NCBI GenBank assembly: GCA_016801845.1
Contig: CM028920.1
Location: forward strand, 186,001 to 250,000
DNA from: Polydactylus sextarius
Lineage: Eukaryota; Chordata; Actinopteri; Polynemidae
Length of the DNA: 64,000 bases
Direction of reading: 5' to 3'
The translations under genes and the position numbers were made by a program. The notes under the pieces are model-generated. The model did no database searches, was not told the origin of the DNA, and saw only the letters and a list, made by a program, of their open reading frames with translations. Positions 44,995 to 50,175 of the stretch are shown piece by piece (the stretch's first letter is position 1; each line of letters starts with the position of its first letter).

Positions 44995-46219
44995 TTGGAA
45001 GGCTAACAGTAGCATTGTGGGCGCACATTAGCATTCTCCTTCACAGCCAGTTACGGCACATCTTCGTCTTTGTGAAATCATAAGCATCATGTCGTACAAC
45101 TAACATTGCATCAAATGCTCGACACTTCAACAGTTCTGCGAACGTCTGTAACTTTAAAAACCTTATCATTATAAGGACAAGAAGAGCAGTGCGCAAAATC
45201 TGTATGATGTTTCTTGTCACTGTGGGCTTCAAATTTAACCCTTCCCCAGACACTTCTGCCCCGTGGTTGAACAACAGATTCCAATCTACTTGCAAAAGGT
45301 GCAGTGTGAAAGTGAACCACACCAAACAAAAAAATGACTTGGTCCAGACCAAAGCAAGTGAACTAACAGACTTTCCTGGTGTGAATACACCATTATATTT
45401 GACCACTATTGCAGACTCACAAATACACATACATTGCATGTGTCCTTGTCCATGAAACACTGTAATATCCTCTCATGATGATCAGAACTCATTTTGTTTT
45501 GCTGTCAGTTAATTTCACATTCTTTGTGTCATATTTTCAACCTTTTCTCTGTTTCTTTGCCAGTTGAATGTGACTACTGTGAGGGAGAACCTGCCTAAAG
45601 GAGATTTCTCTATCATGACAGAAATGCTGAAAAAGTTCCTCAACTTCATGAACCTCACTGTGAGTACCAGTTTTGTATCATCCAGCCTTATCCATGTAAA
45701 AATATAAATGATACCCAGCATAGGTCACCCATTTAAAGTGTGAATAGCTTTACAAGCTTCTTTTGATATTCACTTATGATAGTTAGATTAAATTTACTTT
45801 AAGAAGCACACAGTTTCACAAAGTGTAAAACAAGTAATTGTTTCGAGTGAAAACTTTCAACTTAATGGTTTAATATTACATAACATGTCACCTGTATTTT
45901 GATACATTAATAATTAGAACATGTATAAAATAGTAACAAACAAGATTAAAGTTCAGGAAAGTTCCATTTATAAAAGTAAAATGATACTGATAATTAAGAC
46001 GGTCAACGCATCAATTAAACTGTAAATGTTATGTGAGGAGAAAAAATCTGATCATGAATTAATTTATATGATAAAATCAGAGTGTTATAAATGACTGTTT
46101 AACGTAGCCCATTTCAGAAGAGCGTGTGGTAACTGACCTCTCTCTTTTTGCAGTGTGACGTCGGCACCGCAGGACAGAAGTCCGTCTCCCGGATCATTGA
46201 CTATCTGGAGCACTGTTAA
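9264..46219 (+). CDS. wapl: WAPL cohesin release factor, full coding region in 19 exons
   Basis: WAPL binds PDS5 and the cohesin ring in the nucleus and opens the SMC3-RAD21 gate, releasing cohesin from chromatin. I joined 9264-9750, 18633-19389, 22154-22527, 23761-23885, 27594-27689, 27875-28042, 28153-28289, 28475-28586, 30316-30561, 32638-32749, 32844-32941, 34972-35048, 37044-37180, 37358-37473, 37591-37764, 40279-40495, 40580-40668, 45564-45659 and 46154-46219. All introns are GT-AG and every phase fits, giving 1227 residues; the human protein is about 1190. Visible motifs are an N-terminal KTYSR (PDS5-binding type), three FGF motifs at residues 75-77, 432-434 and 460-462, an acidic stretch near 1130-1145, and the helical WAPL domain from about 615 to 1205. 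No frameshift or stop was seen. Teleosts carry two copies (wapla and waplb), and I cannot tell which this is. Confidence 0.96.
10275..10970. mobile_element. Probable non-autonomous DNA transposon with degenerate terminal repeats
   Basis: The left end has GCCCGTTTCCACCAGGAAC and the right end, reversed, has GCCGTGTTTTCACCAAGAAG; the two match in inverted orientation. A second inner motif (GGAACTTCCTGAAAAGGTTCC) also occurs near the right end. No transposase is present. The family is uncertain. Confidence 0.45.
12190..12540 (+). repeat. Dispersed repeat family 1, copy 1
   Basis: It aligns by eye with 19690-20205 in the same orientation. Shared blocks are CTACATCTCC, GTGCTTTGTGAGCAGTTTCC, CCGCCTTACAACTGGTGATT with its GGTTGA continuation, and AATCAT..AATT near the end. 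A non-coding MITE-like family. Confidence 0.7.
13540..13860 (+). repeat. Dispersed repeat family 2, copy 1
   Basis: It aligns with 21240-21575 in the same orientation. Shared blocks are CATCCACTTGAGGGCAGTG, AAGTTTCAAAC..AACAAACATGG, CATTCTAAGAAAGAG, GGCAGCACTGTAGA and GGTGGTTTGTG. No coding potential; the family is not named. Confidence 0.7.
14826..15010. repeat. hAT-like MITE scrap
   Basis: Contains GCGGAGACGACGAAAACG, CTTTGTCGTTTAGGC, CCACACTCCAGAGTGGGA and GTGTTTCCATGTGAACAGGT, a pattern of fish hAT-type MITEs. A related block with CCAGAGTGGGAAAATCTC and GTCGTGTAGATGGCAAAATG lies at 15950-16090. No transposase is present. Confidence 0.4.
16271..16300. repeat. Short perfect palindrome (13-bp arms, 4-bp loop)
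   Basis: AACATAACCTGCT and AGCAGGTTATGTT are exact reverse complements around CCAG. A looser inverted pair (GGTAACT/AGTTACC) lies just upstream near 16228-16255. It probably belongs to a MITE. Confidence 0.7.
17940..18430 (+). mobile_element. L2-type LINE, 3' portion (copy 2)
   Basis: The frame gives [20 protein letters not shown] at 18010-18070, the conserved L2 C-terminal block. It is followed by the non-coding 3' region shared with 2994-4020 (GCTTGCCTATAAAGCTCTTA, CTCCATCATATTTTAAAG, then GAGGTTTCTTCCTGTTAAAA). Decayed. Confidence 0.75.
18633..19389 (+). CDS. wapl: wapl coding exon 2 (residues 163-415)
   Basis: The acceptor is at 18631-18632 after a T-rich tract and the donor GTAGGC is at 19390. 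This long exon encodes the variable, disordered, serine- and proline-rich middle of the N-terminal region. Near its end it carries the conserved blocks NCRTYRRP and [14 protein letters not shown] followed by CNVTIQD. It enters in phase 1 and leaves in phase 2. Confidence 0.93.
19690..20205 (+). repeat. Dispersed repeat family 1, copy 2, with a ZNF143-like site
   Basis: Second copy of the repeat at 12190-12540, with about 160 extra bases near 19760-19920. It contains ACTACATCTCCCAGCGTGC at 19942-19960, a near match to the ZNF143/SBS consensus. The first copy has this motif in damaged form. Confidence 0.7.
19942..19960 (+). promoter_or_regulatory. ZNF143/SBS-like motif inside a repeat
   Basis: ACTACATCTCCCAGCGTGC fits the ACTACA..TCCCAG..TGC pattern recognised by ZNF143 in vertebrates. 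It lies in the wapl intron between coding exons 2 and 3, within repeat DNA. Binding is not shown by sequence alone. Confidence 0.45.
20400..20760. other. Possible decayed DNA-transposon sequence
   Basis: Contains AATGGGATTTAGATCAGG and nearby phrases that resemble fish DNA-transposon coding remnants on the minus strand. No catalytic motif or terminal repeats could be confirmed. Low confidence. Confidence 0.2.
21240..21575 (+). repeat. Dispersed repeat family 2, copy 2
   Basis: Second copy of the repeat at 13540-13860, about 7.7 kb downstream and in the same orientation, with small insertions including a repeated TTATTCCTC run. Confidence 0.7.
22154..22527 (+). CDS. wapl: wapl coding exon 3 (residues 415-540), two FGF motifs
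   Basis: The acceptor CCACAG ends at 22153. The exon encodes [11 protein letters not shown] and then the second and third FGF motifs, LFGFEET at 432-434 and [12 protein letters not shown] at 460-462. In WAPL these engage PDS5-cohesin. A basic run ([13 protein letters not shown]) follows and could act as a nuclear localisation signal. The donor GTTAAA at 22528 is a weak match to consensus. Confidence 0.93.
22690..23740. other. wapl intron after coding exon 3, no other feature
   Basis: AT-rich and unique-looking with no open frame of interest. A short purine-rich run (AAAACAAAAGCAAAAAAAAC area) precedes the exon 4 acceptor. Confidence 0.4.
23761..23885 (+). CDS. wapl: wapl coding exon 4 (residues 540-581)
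   Basis: The acceptor TCTGCAG ends at 23760 and the donor GTGAGC starts at 23886. It encodes [15 protein letters not shown] and ends with [11 protein letters not shown], matching the conserved block just before the WAPL domain. It leaves in phase 0. Confidence 0.9.
24073..24773 (-). pseudogene. Crypton-type tyrosine recombinase (DUF3504) fragment
   Basis: Minus-strand pieces in order show an N-terminal [20 protein letters not shown], then [19 protein letters not shown], then [20 protein letters not shown], then [20 protein letters not shown]. These are typical of fish Crypton/DUF3504 proteins related to KIAA1958 and the ZMYM2/QRICH1 tail. Reading frames shift at least twice and the catalytic Arg/Tyr region beyond is absent, so it is a relic. 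It lies in the wapl intron between coding exons 4 and 5. Confidence 0.6.
25060..26100. other. wapl intron stretch, nothing identified
   Basis: AT-rich unique-looking DNA with short open frames in several phases and no conserved motif. A small inverted repeat around ACACTGTACATTGCAGCTAG..CTGCAGTGTACA lies near 25285-25320. Confidence 0.35.
26104..26172. repeat. G-rich minisatellite, GTGTGTGGGG units
   Basis: Five to six 10-bp units of GTGTGTGGGG, then GTGGTGGGGGGG. The runs of four or more G on one strand could form a G-quadruplex. It lies in the wapl intron before coding exon 5. Confidence 0.9.
26383..26930. repeat. Possible MITE or SINE-like repeat
   Basis: Starts AAAGGGCTCATAGAATGCAT and contains CATGAGTATTTAAATGAGCT and GATTGGCTGC, motifs familiar from fish short repeats. 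Ends could not be defined. Confidence 0.3.
26940..27365. repeat. hAT-type MITE fragment
   Basis: Begins GGGATGCACGAT and contains GGATATCTGCCAATACCGATA and later CTGATACCGATACTGGAT, the usual text of a very common fish hAT MITE. The right terminal repeat is missing or diverged. Confidence 0.4.
27594..27689 (+). CDS. wapl: wapl coding exon 5 (residues 582-613)
   Basis: A 32-codon phase 0-0 exon starting [12 protein letters not shown], a strongly conserved WAPL block. The donor GTGAGT at 27690 is followed at once by a (CA)n microsatellite. Confidence 0.93.
27696..27727. repeat. (CA)n microsatellite abutting the exon 5 donor
   Basis: About 16 CA units starting six bases into the intron after wapl coding exon 5. 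Confidence 0.95.
27875..28042 (+). CDS. wapl: wapl coding exon 6 (residues 614-669)
   Basis: A 56-codon phase 0-0 exon. It carries [15 protein letters not shown] and [15 protein letters not shown], which lead into the helical WAPL domain. The acceptor ends at 27874 and the donor GTAAGC starts at 28043. Confidence 0.93.
28153..28289 (+). CDS. wapl: wapl coding exon 7 (residues 670-715)
   Basis: Encodes [19 protein letters not shown] and then [10 protein letters not shown], the first helices of the C-terminal WAPL (HEAT-like) domain. It ends in phase 2 at donor GTAATA (28290). Confidence 0.95.
28475..28586 (+). CDS. wapl: wapl coding exon 8 (residues 715-752)
   Basis: Encodes [20 protein letters not shown], nearly invariant in vertebrate WAPL, and then [11 protein letters not shown]. 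The acceptor ends at 28474 and the donor GTGAGA is at 28587. Confidence 0.95.
28693..29208. mobile_element. MITE with TA-flanked terminal inverted repeats
   Basis: Left end CAGTACTGACCAGAATATAA and right end, reversed, CTGTACTGACCCAAATATAA match in inverted orientation, with TA dinucleotides on both sides, so it is likely mariner/Tc1-type. The end text is repeated internally (ATATAAGATGACCCG). A second short repeat (GGGTTTCGAACTGGCGAACA near 28834) is nested within. It lies in the wapl intron between coding exons 8 and 9. Confidence 0.6.
29220..30300. other. wapl intron stretch, nothing identified
   Basis: AT-rich with no convincing coding frame or repeat boundary. The block CACTTTTGAATAAATGATTGAA with GGATTAACAGGAACAAG (near 30140-30200) hints at old transposon DNA. 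Confidence 0.3.
30316..30561 (+). CDS. wapl: wapl coding exon 9 (residues 753-834)
   Basis: A phase 0-0 exon encoding [33 protein letters not shown], a glycine-rich variable loop, then [20 protein letters not shown]. This is the core of the WAPL domain. The donor GTACAG is at 30562. Confidence 0.95.
31041..32615 (+). mobile_element. Tc1-like DNA transposon with about 213-bp inverted repeats
   Basis: Ends CAGTCGTATGCAAAAGTTTG at 31041 and its reverse complement at 32615 are flanked by TA on both sides. The inverted repeats extend to about 31254 and from about 32403 with few mismatches. The 1575-bp length is that of a complete Tc1 element. It fills most of the wapl intron before coding exon 10. 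Confidence 0.9.
31427..32335 (+). pseudogene. Inactivated Tc1-like transposase
   Basis: The ATG at 31427 starts [20 protein letters not shown], a paired-type helix-turn-helix, followed by GRPRKIS. The frame breaks near 31700. The catalytic half (31823-32335) keeps QQDNDPKH and [11 protein letters not shown], the last two residues of the DD34E triad. The first catalytic Asp region before KIELFG is deleted. The protein cannot be active. Confidence 0.8.
32638..32749 (+). CDS. wapl: wapl coding exon 10 (residues 835-872)
   Basis: Encodes [20 protein letters not shown] and then [17 protein letters not shown], highly conserved. The acceptor CTCTGTAG ends at 32637. A Tc1-like transposon ends at 32615, so only 22 bp of non-transposon intron precede the exon. 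It leaves in phase 1. Confidence 0.95.
32844..32941 (+). CDS. wapl: wapl coding exon 11 (residues 872-904)
   Basis: Encodes [20 protein letters not shown] and then [13 protein letters not shown]. The preceding intron is only 94 bp. The donor GTAAGT at 32942 is strong, with a MITE-like sequence starting about 10 bp further on. Confidence 0.95.
32951..33420. repeat. MITE-like sequence starting about 10 bp after the exon 11 donor
   Basis: Begins AAGCCTGATTTATGCTCATC after a TTA, the start text of a common fish MITE. It contains GGGCTCTGATTGGGCCGCTAGTTACC and CTGGCCGGTAAATAAACAATC typical of that family. The expected right terminal repeat was not found, so it is truncated or diverged. Confidence 0.45.
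33535..33840 (+). repeat. RTE-type LINE tail / related short repeat (copy 2)
   Basis: GGCTGGAGCCTATCCCAGCT, then TACACCCTGGATGGTCGCCG, TCATCGCAGGGCCACACAAA, AGGACCTTCTTGCTGTGAGG and CCACTGTTCCACCCTGCGGC. This is the fullest copy here of a repeat very common in fish genomes. No coding capacity. Confidence 0.65.
33850..34960. other. wapl intron stretch, nothing identified
   Basis: Unique-looking AT-rich DNA containing a T19 run at 34783-34801 and A-rich runs near 34576. No exon or repeat boundary is supported. Confidence 0.35.
34972..35048 (+). CDS. wapl: wapl coding exon 12 (residues 905-930)
   Basis: A short 77-bp exon encoding [20 protein letters not shown] and then IVSSAK, conserved. The acceptor AAACAG ends at 34971 and the donor GTGAGT is at 35049. 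It leaves in phase 2. Confidence 0.94.
35530..35775 (+). repeat. Short interspersed repeat with GGATTTGAACTGGCG block
   Basis: CTTTGGCCTTTAATGATAGG, then GGATTTGAACTGGCGTACAG, CACAACATATACGCC and CGGCGCCCC. The same block, more diverged, lies at 28834-28920 inside a MITE. SINE-like in style; tRNA origin not established. Confidence 0.45.
35800..37020. other. wapl intron stretch, nothing identified
   Basis: Pyrimidine-rich patches and a short (GT)n run near 36488-36502; no gene-like signal. Confidence 0.35.
37044..37180 (+). CDS. wapl: wapl coding exon 13 (residues 930-976)
   Basis: Encodes [20 protein letters not shown] and then [20 protein letters not shown]. The linker before GKAVE seems shorter than in the mammalian protein. 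The acceptor CTCTCAG ends at 37043 and the donor GTGAGC is at 37181. Confidence 0.94.
37358..37473 (+). CDS. wapl: wapl coding exon 14 (residues 976-1014)
   Basis: Encodes [20 protein letters not shown] and then [12 protein letters not shown], conserved. It leaves in phase 0 at donor GTGAGT (37474). Confidence 0.95.
37591..37764 (+). CDS. wapl: wapl coding exon 15 (residues 1015-1072)
   Basis: Encodes [20 protein letters not shown], a variable Met/Glu-rich loop, and then [13 protein letters not shown] phase 0-0 exon of 58 codons with donor GTACTC at 37765. Confidence 0.95.
37800..38830. other. wapl intron stretch, nothing identified
   Basis: Unique-looking DNA; no open frame or terminal repeat supports a feature. 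Confidence 0.35.
38838..39230 (+). mobile_element. 5' part of a second Tc1-like transposon
   Basis: Starts CAGTGGTGGGAAAAAAGTTT after a TA, a typical Tc1 terminal repeat. It leads to a transposase start [20 protein letters not shown] (39152 on). The sequence then diverges with no matching right end, so the copy is truncated. It lies in the wapl intron between coding exons 15 and 16. Confidence 0.65.
39240..40270. other. wapl intron stretch, nothing identified
   Basis: No supported feature. Short open frames here have no recognisable domains. Confidence 0.35.
40279..40495 (+). CDS. wapl: wapl coding exon 16 (residues 1073-1145)
   Basis: Encodes [34 protein letters not shown] and the acidic, lysine-rich linker [16 protein letters not shown]. 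The acceptor CTCAG ends at 40278 and the donor GTACAA starts at 40496. Confidence 0.95.
40580..40668 (+). CDS. wapl: wapl coding exon 17 (residues 1145-1174)
   Basis: Encodes [20 protein letters not shown] and then [10 protein letters not shown]. The preceding intron is 84 bp and the following one is 4.9 kb and full of transposons. It leaves in phase 0. Confidence 0.95.
41250..44900 (-). mobile_element. Near-full-length L2-clade LINE (Maui-like), minus strand
   Basis: From 5' to 3' on the minus strand: an APE endonuclease piece at 43865-44365 ([23 protein letters not shown]), a linker at 43519-43887, a reverse transcriptase start at 42743-43261 ([35 protein letters not shown]), and a 3' region to the tail CACTATATAAATGAAACTGA near 41258. 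Frameshifts and an internal deletion of the RT catalytic part make it inactive. It sits in the wapl intron between coding exons 17 and 18. Confidence 0.85.
44962..44993. repeat. (TG)n microsatellite
   Basis: About 16 TG units near the 5' end of the L2 insertion. Confidence 0.9.
45564..45659 (+). CDS. wapl: wapl coding exon 18 (residues 1175-1206)
   Basis: Encodes [20 protein letters not shown] and then [12 protein letters not shown], one of the most conserved WAPL segments. A phase 0-0 exon with acceptor TTGCCAG and donor GTGAGT. Confidence 0.95.
46154..46219 (+). CDS. wapl: wapl coding exon 19 and stop (residues 1207-1227)
   Basis: Encodes [20 protein letters not shown] then C and the stop TAA at 46217-46219. 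The C-terminal YLEHC is the known vertebrate WAPL end. Confidence 0.95.
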   Translation, partial: CDVGTAGQKSVSRIIDYLEHC

Positions 46220-46229
46220 AGAGAAGCCT

Positions 46230-46230
<1 letters not shown>

Positions 46231-46262
<32 letters not shown>
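46231..46262. repeat. (AC)n microsatellite just after the wapl stop
   Basis: About 16 AC units beginning 12 bases after the TAA, at the start of the 3' UTR. Confidence 0.95.
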
Positions 46263-46263
<1 letters not shown>

Positions 46264-48598
46264 ATGAAATTCATCATCACCTCAGATTAAGTTCCCTGCT
46301 GGTAACAGCCGTGTTGTTTTCTTGTAACACATTGTCATCATCACACTTATGTTCATGTTGTGACCAGACATAGTCCAGTTAAAGGAACCTCCAGTTTTTT
46401 TATGGTTTCAGTGACACACTCAATGAAAACTGGGTATTTTTTGAGCTTAAATTTATTATGAGGCCTCAAGCATCGACACCCCCACCCACTTTCTACACAA
46501 CCTTTCATCATATTTTATTTTGCTTTTACTTTTTTTACACTATTTTTTTGTCCCACCCCTCTTCTGTTTGTAAAAGTTGCTCAGGGGAATGTGGCTTTTC
46601 CTTTTGACAAATTTCCTCAGAGTTCAGCTCCTGTCGTTCTTCTTTGTCCTCTCTGTTGAAATGCTGCTCTATCGTATCAGTTGCTGACAGATGAGACTGA
46701 AACTGTCATTTTCTGCAGCCTGTCGTTGAAGCCTTGCTCCCCTCGGCTCTGCCATTACAGCCAAAACAATTCAAGTGGTTAAAAAAACCACTGACCAAAA
46801 TAATCTTTTTGCTTCTTTACTTTGAAACTAAATATCTTTACCCATTGCTGGTTGCCTCATTTTTCTCAGCTGTGTTCTTCTCTTCTCTTTTTTCTGCTGC
46901 TTTGACCTCTTGTATCTTTTGGAAAGAAGTGCTTTGAGGATGAGAAATATTGATCTTCTCTGGCCAGAGAACAAAGAAATGACTACAGTTCAGCCCCTGA
47001 ATTACAGATTTTTGTGCATTAAAGGTGGGATTGCCTGTAAAAGTTTGTATGGTGTCTGTGTTTGGACATCTCTATATGACCTGAAGTAAGAGCCTGTCTT
47101 GCTCTACAGCCTTTGCAGCAAACTCTCTTTTAAAGTGCTTGTTCTACTTGTACTGTTATCTTAACAGAAATTTGTCCCATCATCTCAAACACACCTGAGA
47201 TTGGAACTGAATGACCCATGAAGTTAAAACTCTCCAAAGCTTCCTCTCATTTATCGTCAAAACTTTGTGACTCAGTGGTCCTGGGTCCTCTGGACCAGAA
47301 CCTGTCCTCTAGTAGTTTCTTCCATTTGCTGTCCTGTGTCGAGGAAGAGCCTTCAATTACAGCTCAAAAAAGGATCCCAATCCTTTCCCAATCTGAGAGG
47401 TGAAGGCGAGTTGTTGGTCTTTAGGTTTGAATTGAGCCACAAGCTGAGAAGCCTTCAGTGACCAGGTCGATGCTTTTCTTTTCCTGTTCACTTGTTCACA
47501 GTTAAAATTATTATTACTATTTTTGGACACATTGTTTCGCCTGCGTCATCATTCTCAGAATGTGTCACAACAACCACAGGAGGAAAGTAAAGGTGCTGGA
47601 AAAGTAAATTCAATAAATCACTCTTGTATTTAAATTCTTGGGAGAAAATGTCAATATTAGAGACAGTGAAAGCCTTCATTCAGTGTTTTAGATTCAAGAT
47701 TAGTTCAAAACATTTTCAGATCAGTTAAAATAAGGATTGAAGCACAAAAGTATCTCAGCAGCACTAAAGACACATACACATGCACAAGTTGTTACAAAGG
47801 GGTCATCTATGCTAATGAGTGAGTAAGTAATGTAAGTTACCACATTGTGAAAAATCAGTGGCTGGTTTATCATCATATTCCAATATGTAACCAACATTTC
47901 AAGACTTAAGTTATTGGTAAATACTTATTTCAGTAATGTCCATGTTTCCACATAATAGTACAAAATAAAAATAGTTTAAGTCTGGCTTACAAAAAGACAC
48001 AGCAGAGATCTGATTTTAATACATGCTGTGGATCGAGCCTCACAAAATGTCTTTGCTGTGTTTACGCAAACACCCTTGTTTGTAGTTCACGAGACAGAAA
48101 ACACTGCAGAAAATAACATGATAACACCTTAACAAATTTTTTTATTAACAATAATAACACCATTAGTTAAAACTTATGGTGAAAAAAAGGTTTTGTTAAT
48201 GTTGCCTAACATACCAACTGTTCTCTGTGTTGTTCAACAGGAAAAACTGTAAGAAGCATCCAGTTGAAAGATTTAACACAGAACTGAAAAAACAACAACT
48301 ACAAAAAAACTCTGTACTTAACGATAAAGACTTGACTATTCACTTTGGAGAAGGAATATTGCGTTCAAAACAAACAAAATTTTACAAAATCAGTGTTAGT
48401 TTTTTAAGTTCTTGTAGGATAGAGGACAGGTAATTTTTCAGTTGTCAGTATTTTTTATTTGTTCCTTTAACTATGCCAAAGTCTTTTCTCCTGGTTTGGT
48501 TCGGAAAATTAAGATTGAGATAGTTTTATCTGTTTTTAACATGGTGAACAATTTGATCCGTCATTGAGCCTTTTCAAGCCTGTTCAGTTGGTCCATTC

Positions 48599-48702
<104 letters not shown>

Positions 48703-48766
48703 TTGATTTAAAAATAAAAAAGAGCTTTATTCACAGACACCTGGAAAAAAGAATGGAAAAGCTTTT

Positions 48767-48787
48767 TGTACATAGTTCTTGTACATA
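48767..48787 (+). promoter_or_regulatory. Two tandem Pumilio-response-type elements (TGTACATA)
   Basis: TGTACATA occurs at 48767-48774 and again at 48780-48787, matching the PUM consensus TGTANATA. Both are on the sense strand within the proposed wapl 3' UTR. Pumilio proteins binding such sites usually lower mRNA stability or translation. Confidence 0.5.
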
Positions 48788-49057
48788 GATTGATTTCCTC
48801 ATGTTGGAGCACAGACTGATGGGTGATGGAAGTGGGAGGGACTGTGGCTGGGTGAGGGTGGGGAGGGGTGAATTAAATTTAAATTTAGACTTGTAGTCTC
48901 TACTTTTCTGAATCTGACTCTATTTTTCATTTTCTAAAGCCTTTTTCTCCCAGTTGTGTTGTTGTTTTGGGCAGACAGACAGAGAGCTTCTTAACAAGCC
49001 AACTGCAGAAAAAACTTGATCTTTGTACCGATTTGCAGACCAATGTCTTTGGTTACT

Positions 49058-49065
49058 TGTACATA
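49058..49065 (+). promoter_or_regulatory. Third Pumilio-response-type element (TGTACATA)
   Basis: A further sense-strand TGTACATA sits only 12 bp before the AATAAA at 49078. Three copies within 300 bp at the very end of the UTR is more than expected by chance for an 8-mer. Confidence 0.45.
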
Positions 49066-49077
49066 GTTTTAAAATAA

Positions 49078-49083
49078 TAATAA
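49078..49083 (+). terminator. Candidate wapl poly(A) signal AATAAA
   Basis: AATAAA follows three Pumilio-type motifs and precedes a GT-rich element near 49145-49160. It would give a 3' UTR of about 2.9 kb. Earlier AATAAA hexamers exist, so alternative cleavage is possible. Confidence 0.5.
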
Positions 49084-49120
49084 AAAAAAATGCTACTTTC
49101 GAAACTTCCTGCTTCGTCTT

Positions 49121-49126
49121 TTTATT
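49121..49126 (-). terminator. Candidate poly(A) signal of the atoh1-type gene
   Basis: TTTATT on the plus strand reads AATAAA on the minus strand. It is the first such hexamer downstream of the atoh1 stop codon, giving a 3' UTR of about 330 bases. It sits 38 bp from the wapl signal on the other strand. Confidence 0.4.
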
Positions 49127-49197
49127 CACTTTGTTCCTATTTTGTTTGCTGGTGGTGAATGTTTCTCAAAGAACTGTCTGGTTCAATATACAGGTTG

Positions 49198-49201
<4 letters not shown>

Positions 49202-49242
<41 letters not shown>
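49202..49242. repeat. (TA)n microsatellite between wapl and the atoh1-type gene
   Basis: About 20 TA units in the 0.3-kb space between the two convergent genes. Confidence 0.95.
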
Positions 49243-49245
<3 letters not shown>

Positions 49246-49436
49246 TGAGGAATAAAGATGTCACAATCACGATCTTTGTGTTGCTGGTAAGACAAATATA
49301 TTTCAGGTCACGTACGAATACAGATTCAGACACAAAACTTCTCAAACATTTAACAGAAAACATGACATCCATTTACTGCTTCAACAACATAACAGTGTAG
49401 ATGTAGAAACTTTTTTTCAATCTGCTTCCCTCCACA

Positions 49437-50036
49437 TCATAGCTTCTCCGTGCGCACCGGGCCTCCGCTGATCTTCCCACTGTGAAAGTCCCTGACTGGA
49501 GCCGCAGTCTCCTTTACCAGAAGTGTGGGCCCCTGTGAGGGTTGCGATGCCCCTGGGGGCCGCGATGCGCGGGTGGGAACAGATTCTCCCTCCTGGAGCA
49601 ACTCGCTGAGGGTGGTAATGTAAATCTGCGCCATTTGTAGAGTCTCGGACTTGGAGAGCTTCTTGTCGCTCTCCAGATTGGGGATGACGCTACGGAGCCG
49701 GTCAAAAGCGACGTTGAGTCCCAGCATCCTCCTCCTTTCGCGGGCGTTGGCGGCGAGACGCCGTCGCCTCTGCGCGCGCTCCAGAGCGCATTTGTCCGGT
49801 GACAGGTAGTGTAGCGCGCCACCGGCGTGGCCCAGCCGCAGCTCCACGATGGTGCACGGCGAATCTCGATGGTCGCAACTGCCTCTGACGCGGTCCGATC
49901 CAGGTCGCTCCTGTCCGCGGCTGTGCTGCAATACAGCGTGAAAATCAGCGTGCAGAGCAGCGGGAGCCGATGGACCCACCCCCCTGTCCGGGTTCACGGA
50001 GATGAAAGACGTGAAGAGGCTTTTACGCGGCGGCAT
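49437..50036 (-). CDS. atoh1c: Atonal-family bHLH transcription factor, ATOH1 subfamily (probably atoh1c)
   Basis: An intronless 199-residue protein, as expected for ATOH1 genes. Residues about 91-148 form the bHLH: basic region RRRLAANARERRRM, then FDRLRSVIPN in helix 1, a loop, KKLSKSETLQMAQIYI in helix 2 and SELLQ. The Atonal-specific basic residues (AANARERRRM) and the YI..LSELLQ end fit ATOH1 better than ATOH7 or NEUROG. Such factors pair with E proteins on E-boxes and drive neuronal or hair-cell fate. The start is the ATG at 50034-50036 (MPPRKSLF); the reading frame runs 10 codons upstream to a GTG, which I reject. The stop is TGA at 49437-49439. The DNA is GC-rich against its flanks. 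It lies tail to tail with wapl. The symbol is inferred from family and location and has not been tested on a tree. Confidence 0.85.
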   Translation of the reverse strand: MPPRKSLFTSFISVNPDRGVGPSAPAALHADFHAVLQHSRGQERPGSDRVRGSCDHRDSPCTIVELRLGHAGGALHYLSPDKCALERAQRRRRLAANARERRRMLGLNVAFDRLRSVIPNLESDKKLSKSETLQMAQIYITTLSELLQEGESVPTRASRPPGASQPSQGPTLLVKETAAPVRDFHSGKISGGPVRTEKL

Positions 50037-50094
50037 CACTCTCCTCTGAGTAAAACTGATTGACACCTACGGCTCAAGTAGCTAACTTTGAAGT

Positions 50095-50175
50095 AACTTT
50101 CCTCACTTTTCAAGGCTGAATTTATGGACAGGGTATCCGCGCGGACGCGCAGCGCGTGCAACGGGGGCGTGGATA
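50095..50175 (-). promoter_or_regulatory. Possible core promoter of the atoh1-type gene
   Basis: Reading the minus strand, a GC box (CCACGCCCCC, 50163-50172) and a CpG-rich stretch are followed about 40 bp later by CATAAAT (near 50122-50128), a weak TATA-like element. The ATG follows about 85 bp downstream. This fits a short-UTR promoter, but no start-site data are available. Confidence 0.3.

Larger units (their letters stand above)
41046..45392. mobile_element. PIF/Harbinger-type MITE split by a LINE insertion
   Basis: Left end GGGTGTATTCACACC at 41046 and right end, reversed, TGGTGTATTCACACC at 45392 form inverted repeats. Both are flanked by TTA (41043-41045 and 45393-45395), the PIF/Harbinger target duplication. 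The outer parts (41046-41250 and about 44950-45392) are short non-coding sequence; the middle is an L2 LINE. Confidence 0.7.

Noticed and set aside
50037..50066. N-terminal extension of the bHLH frame to a GTG codon
   Set aside because: Eukaryotic genes start at ATG almost always. The first ATG is at 50034-50036, and the extension adds only ten unconserved residues.
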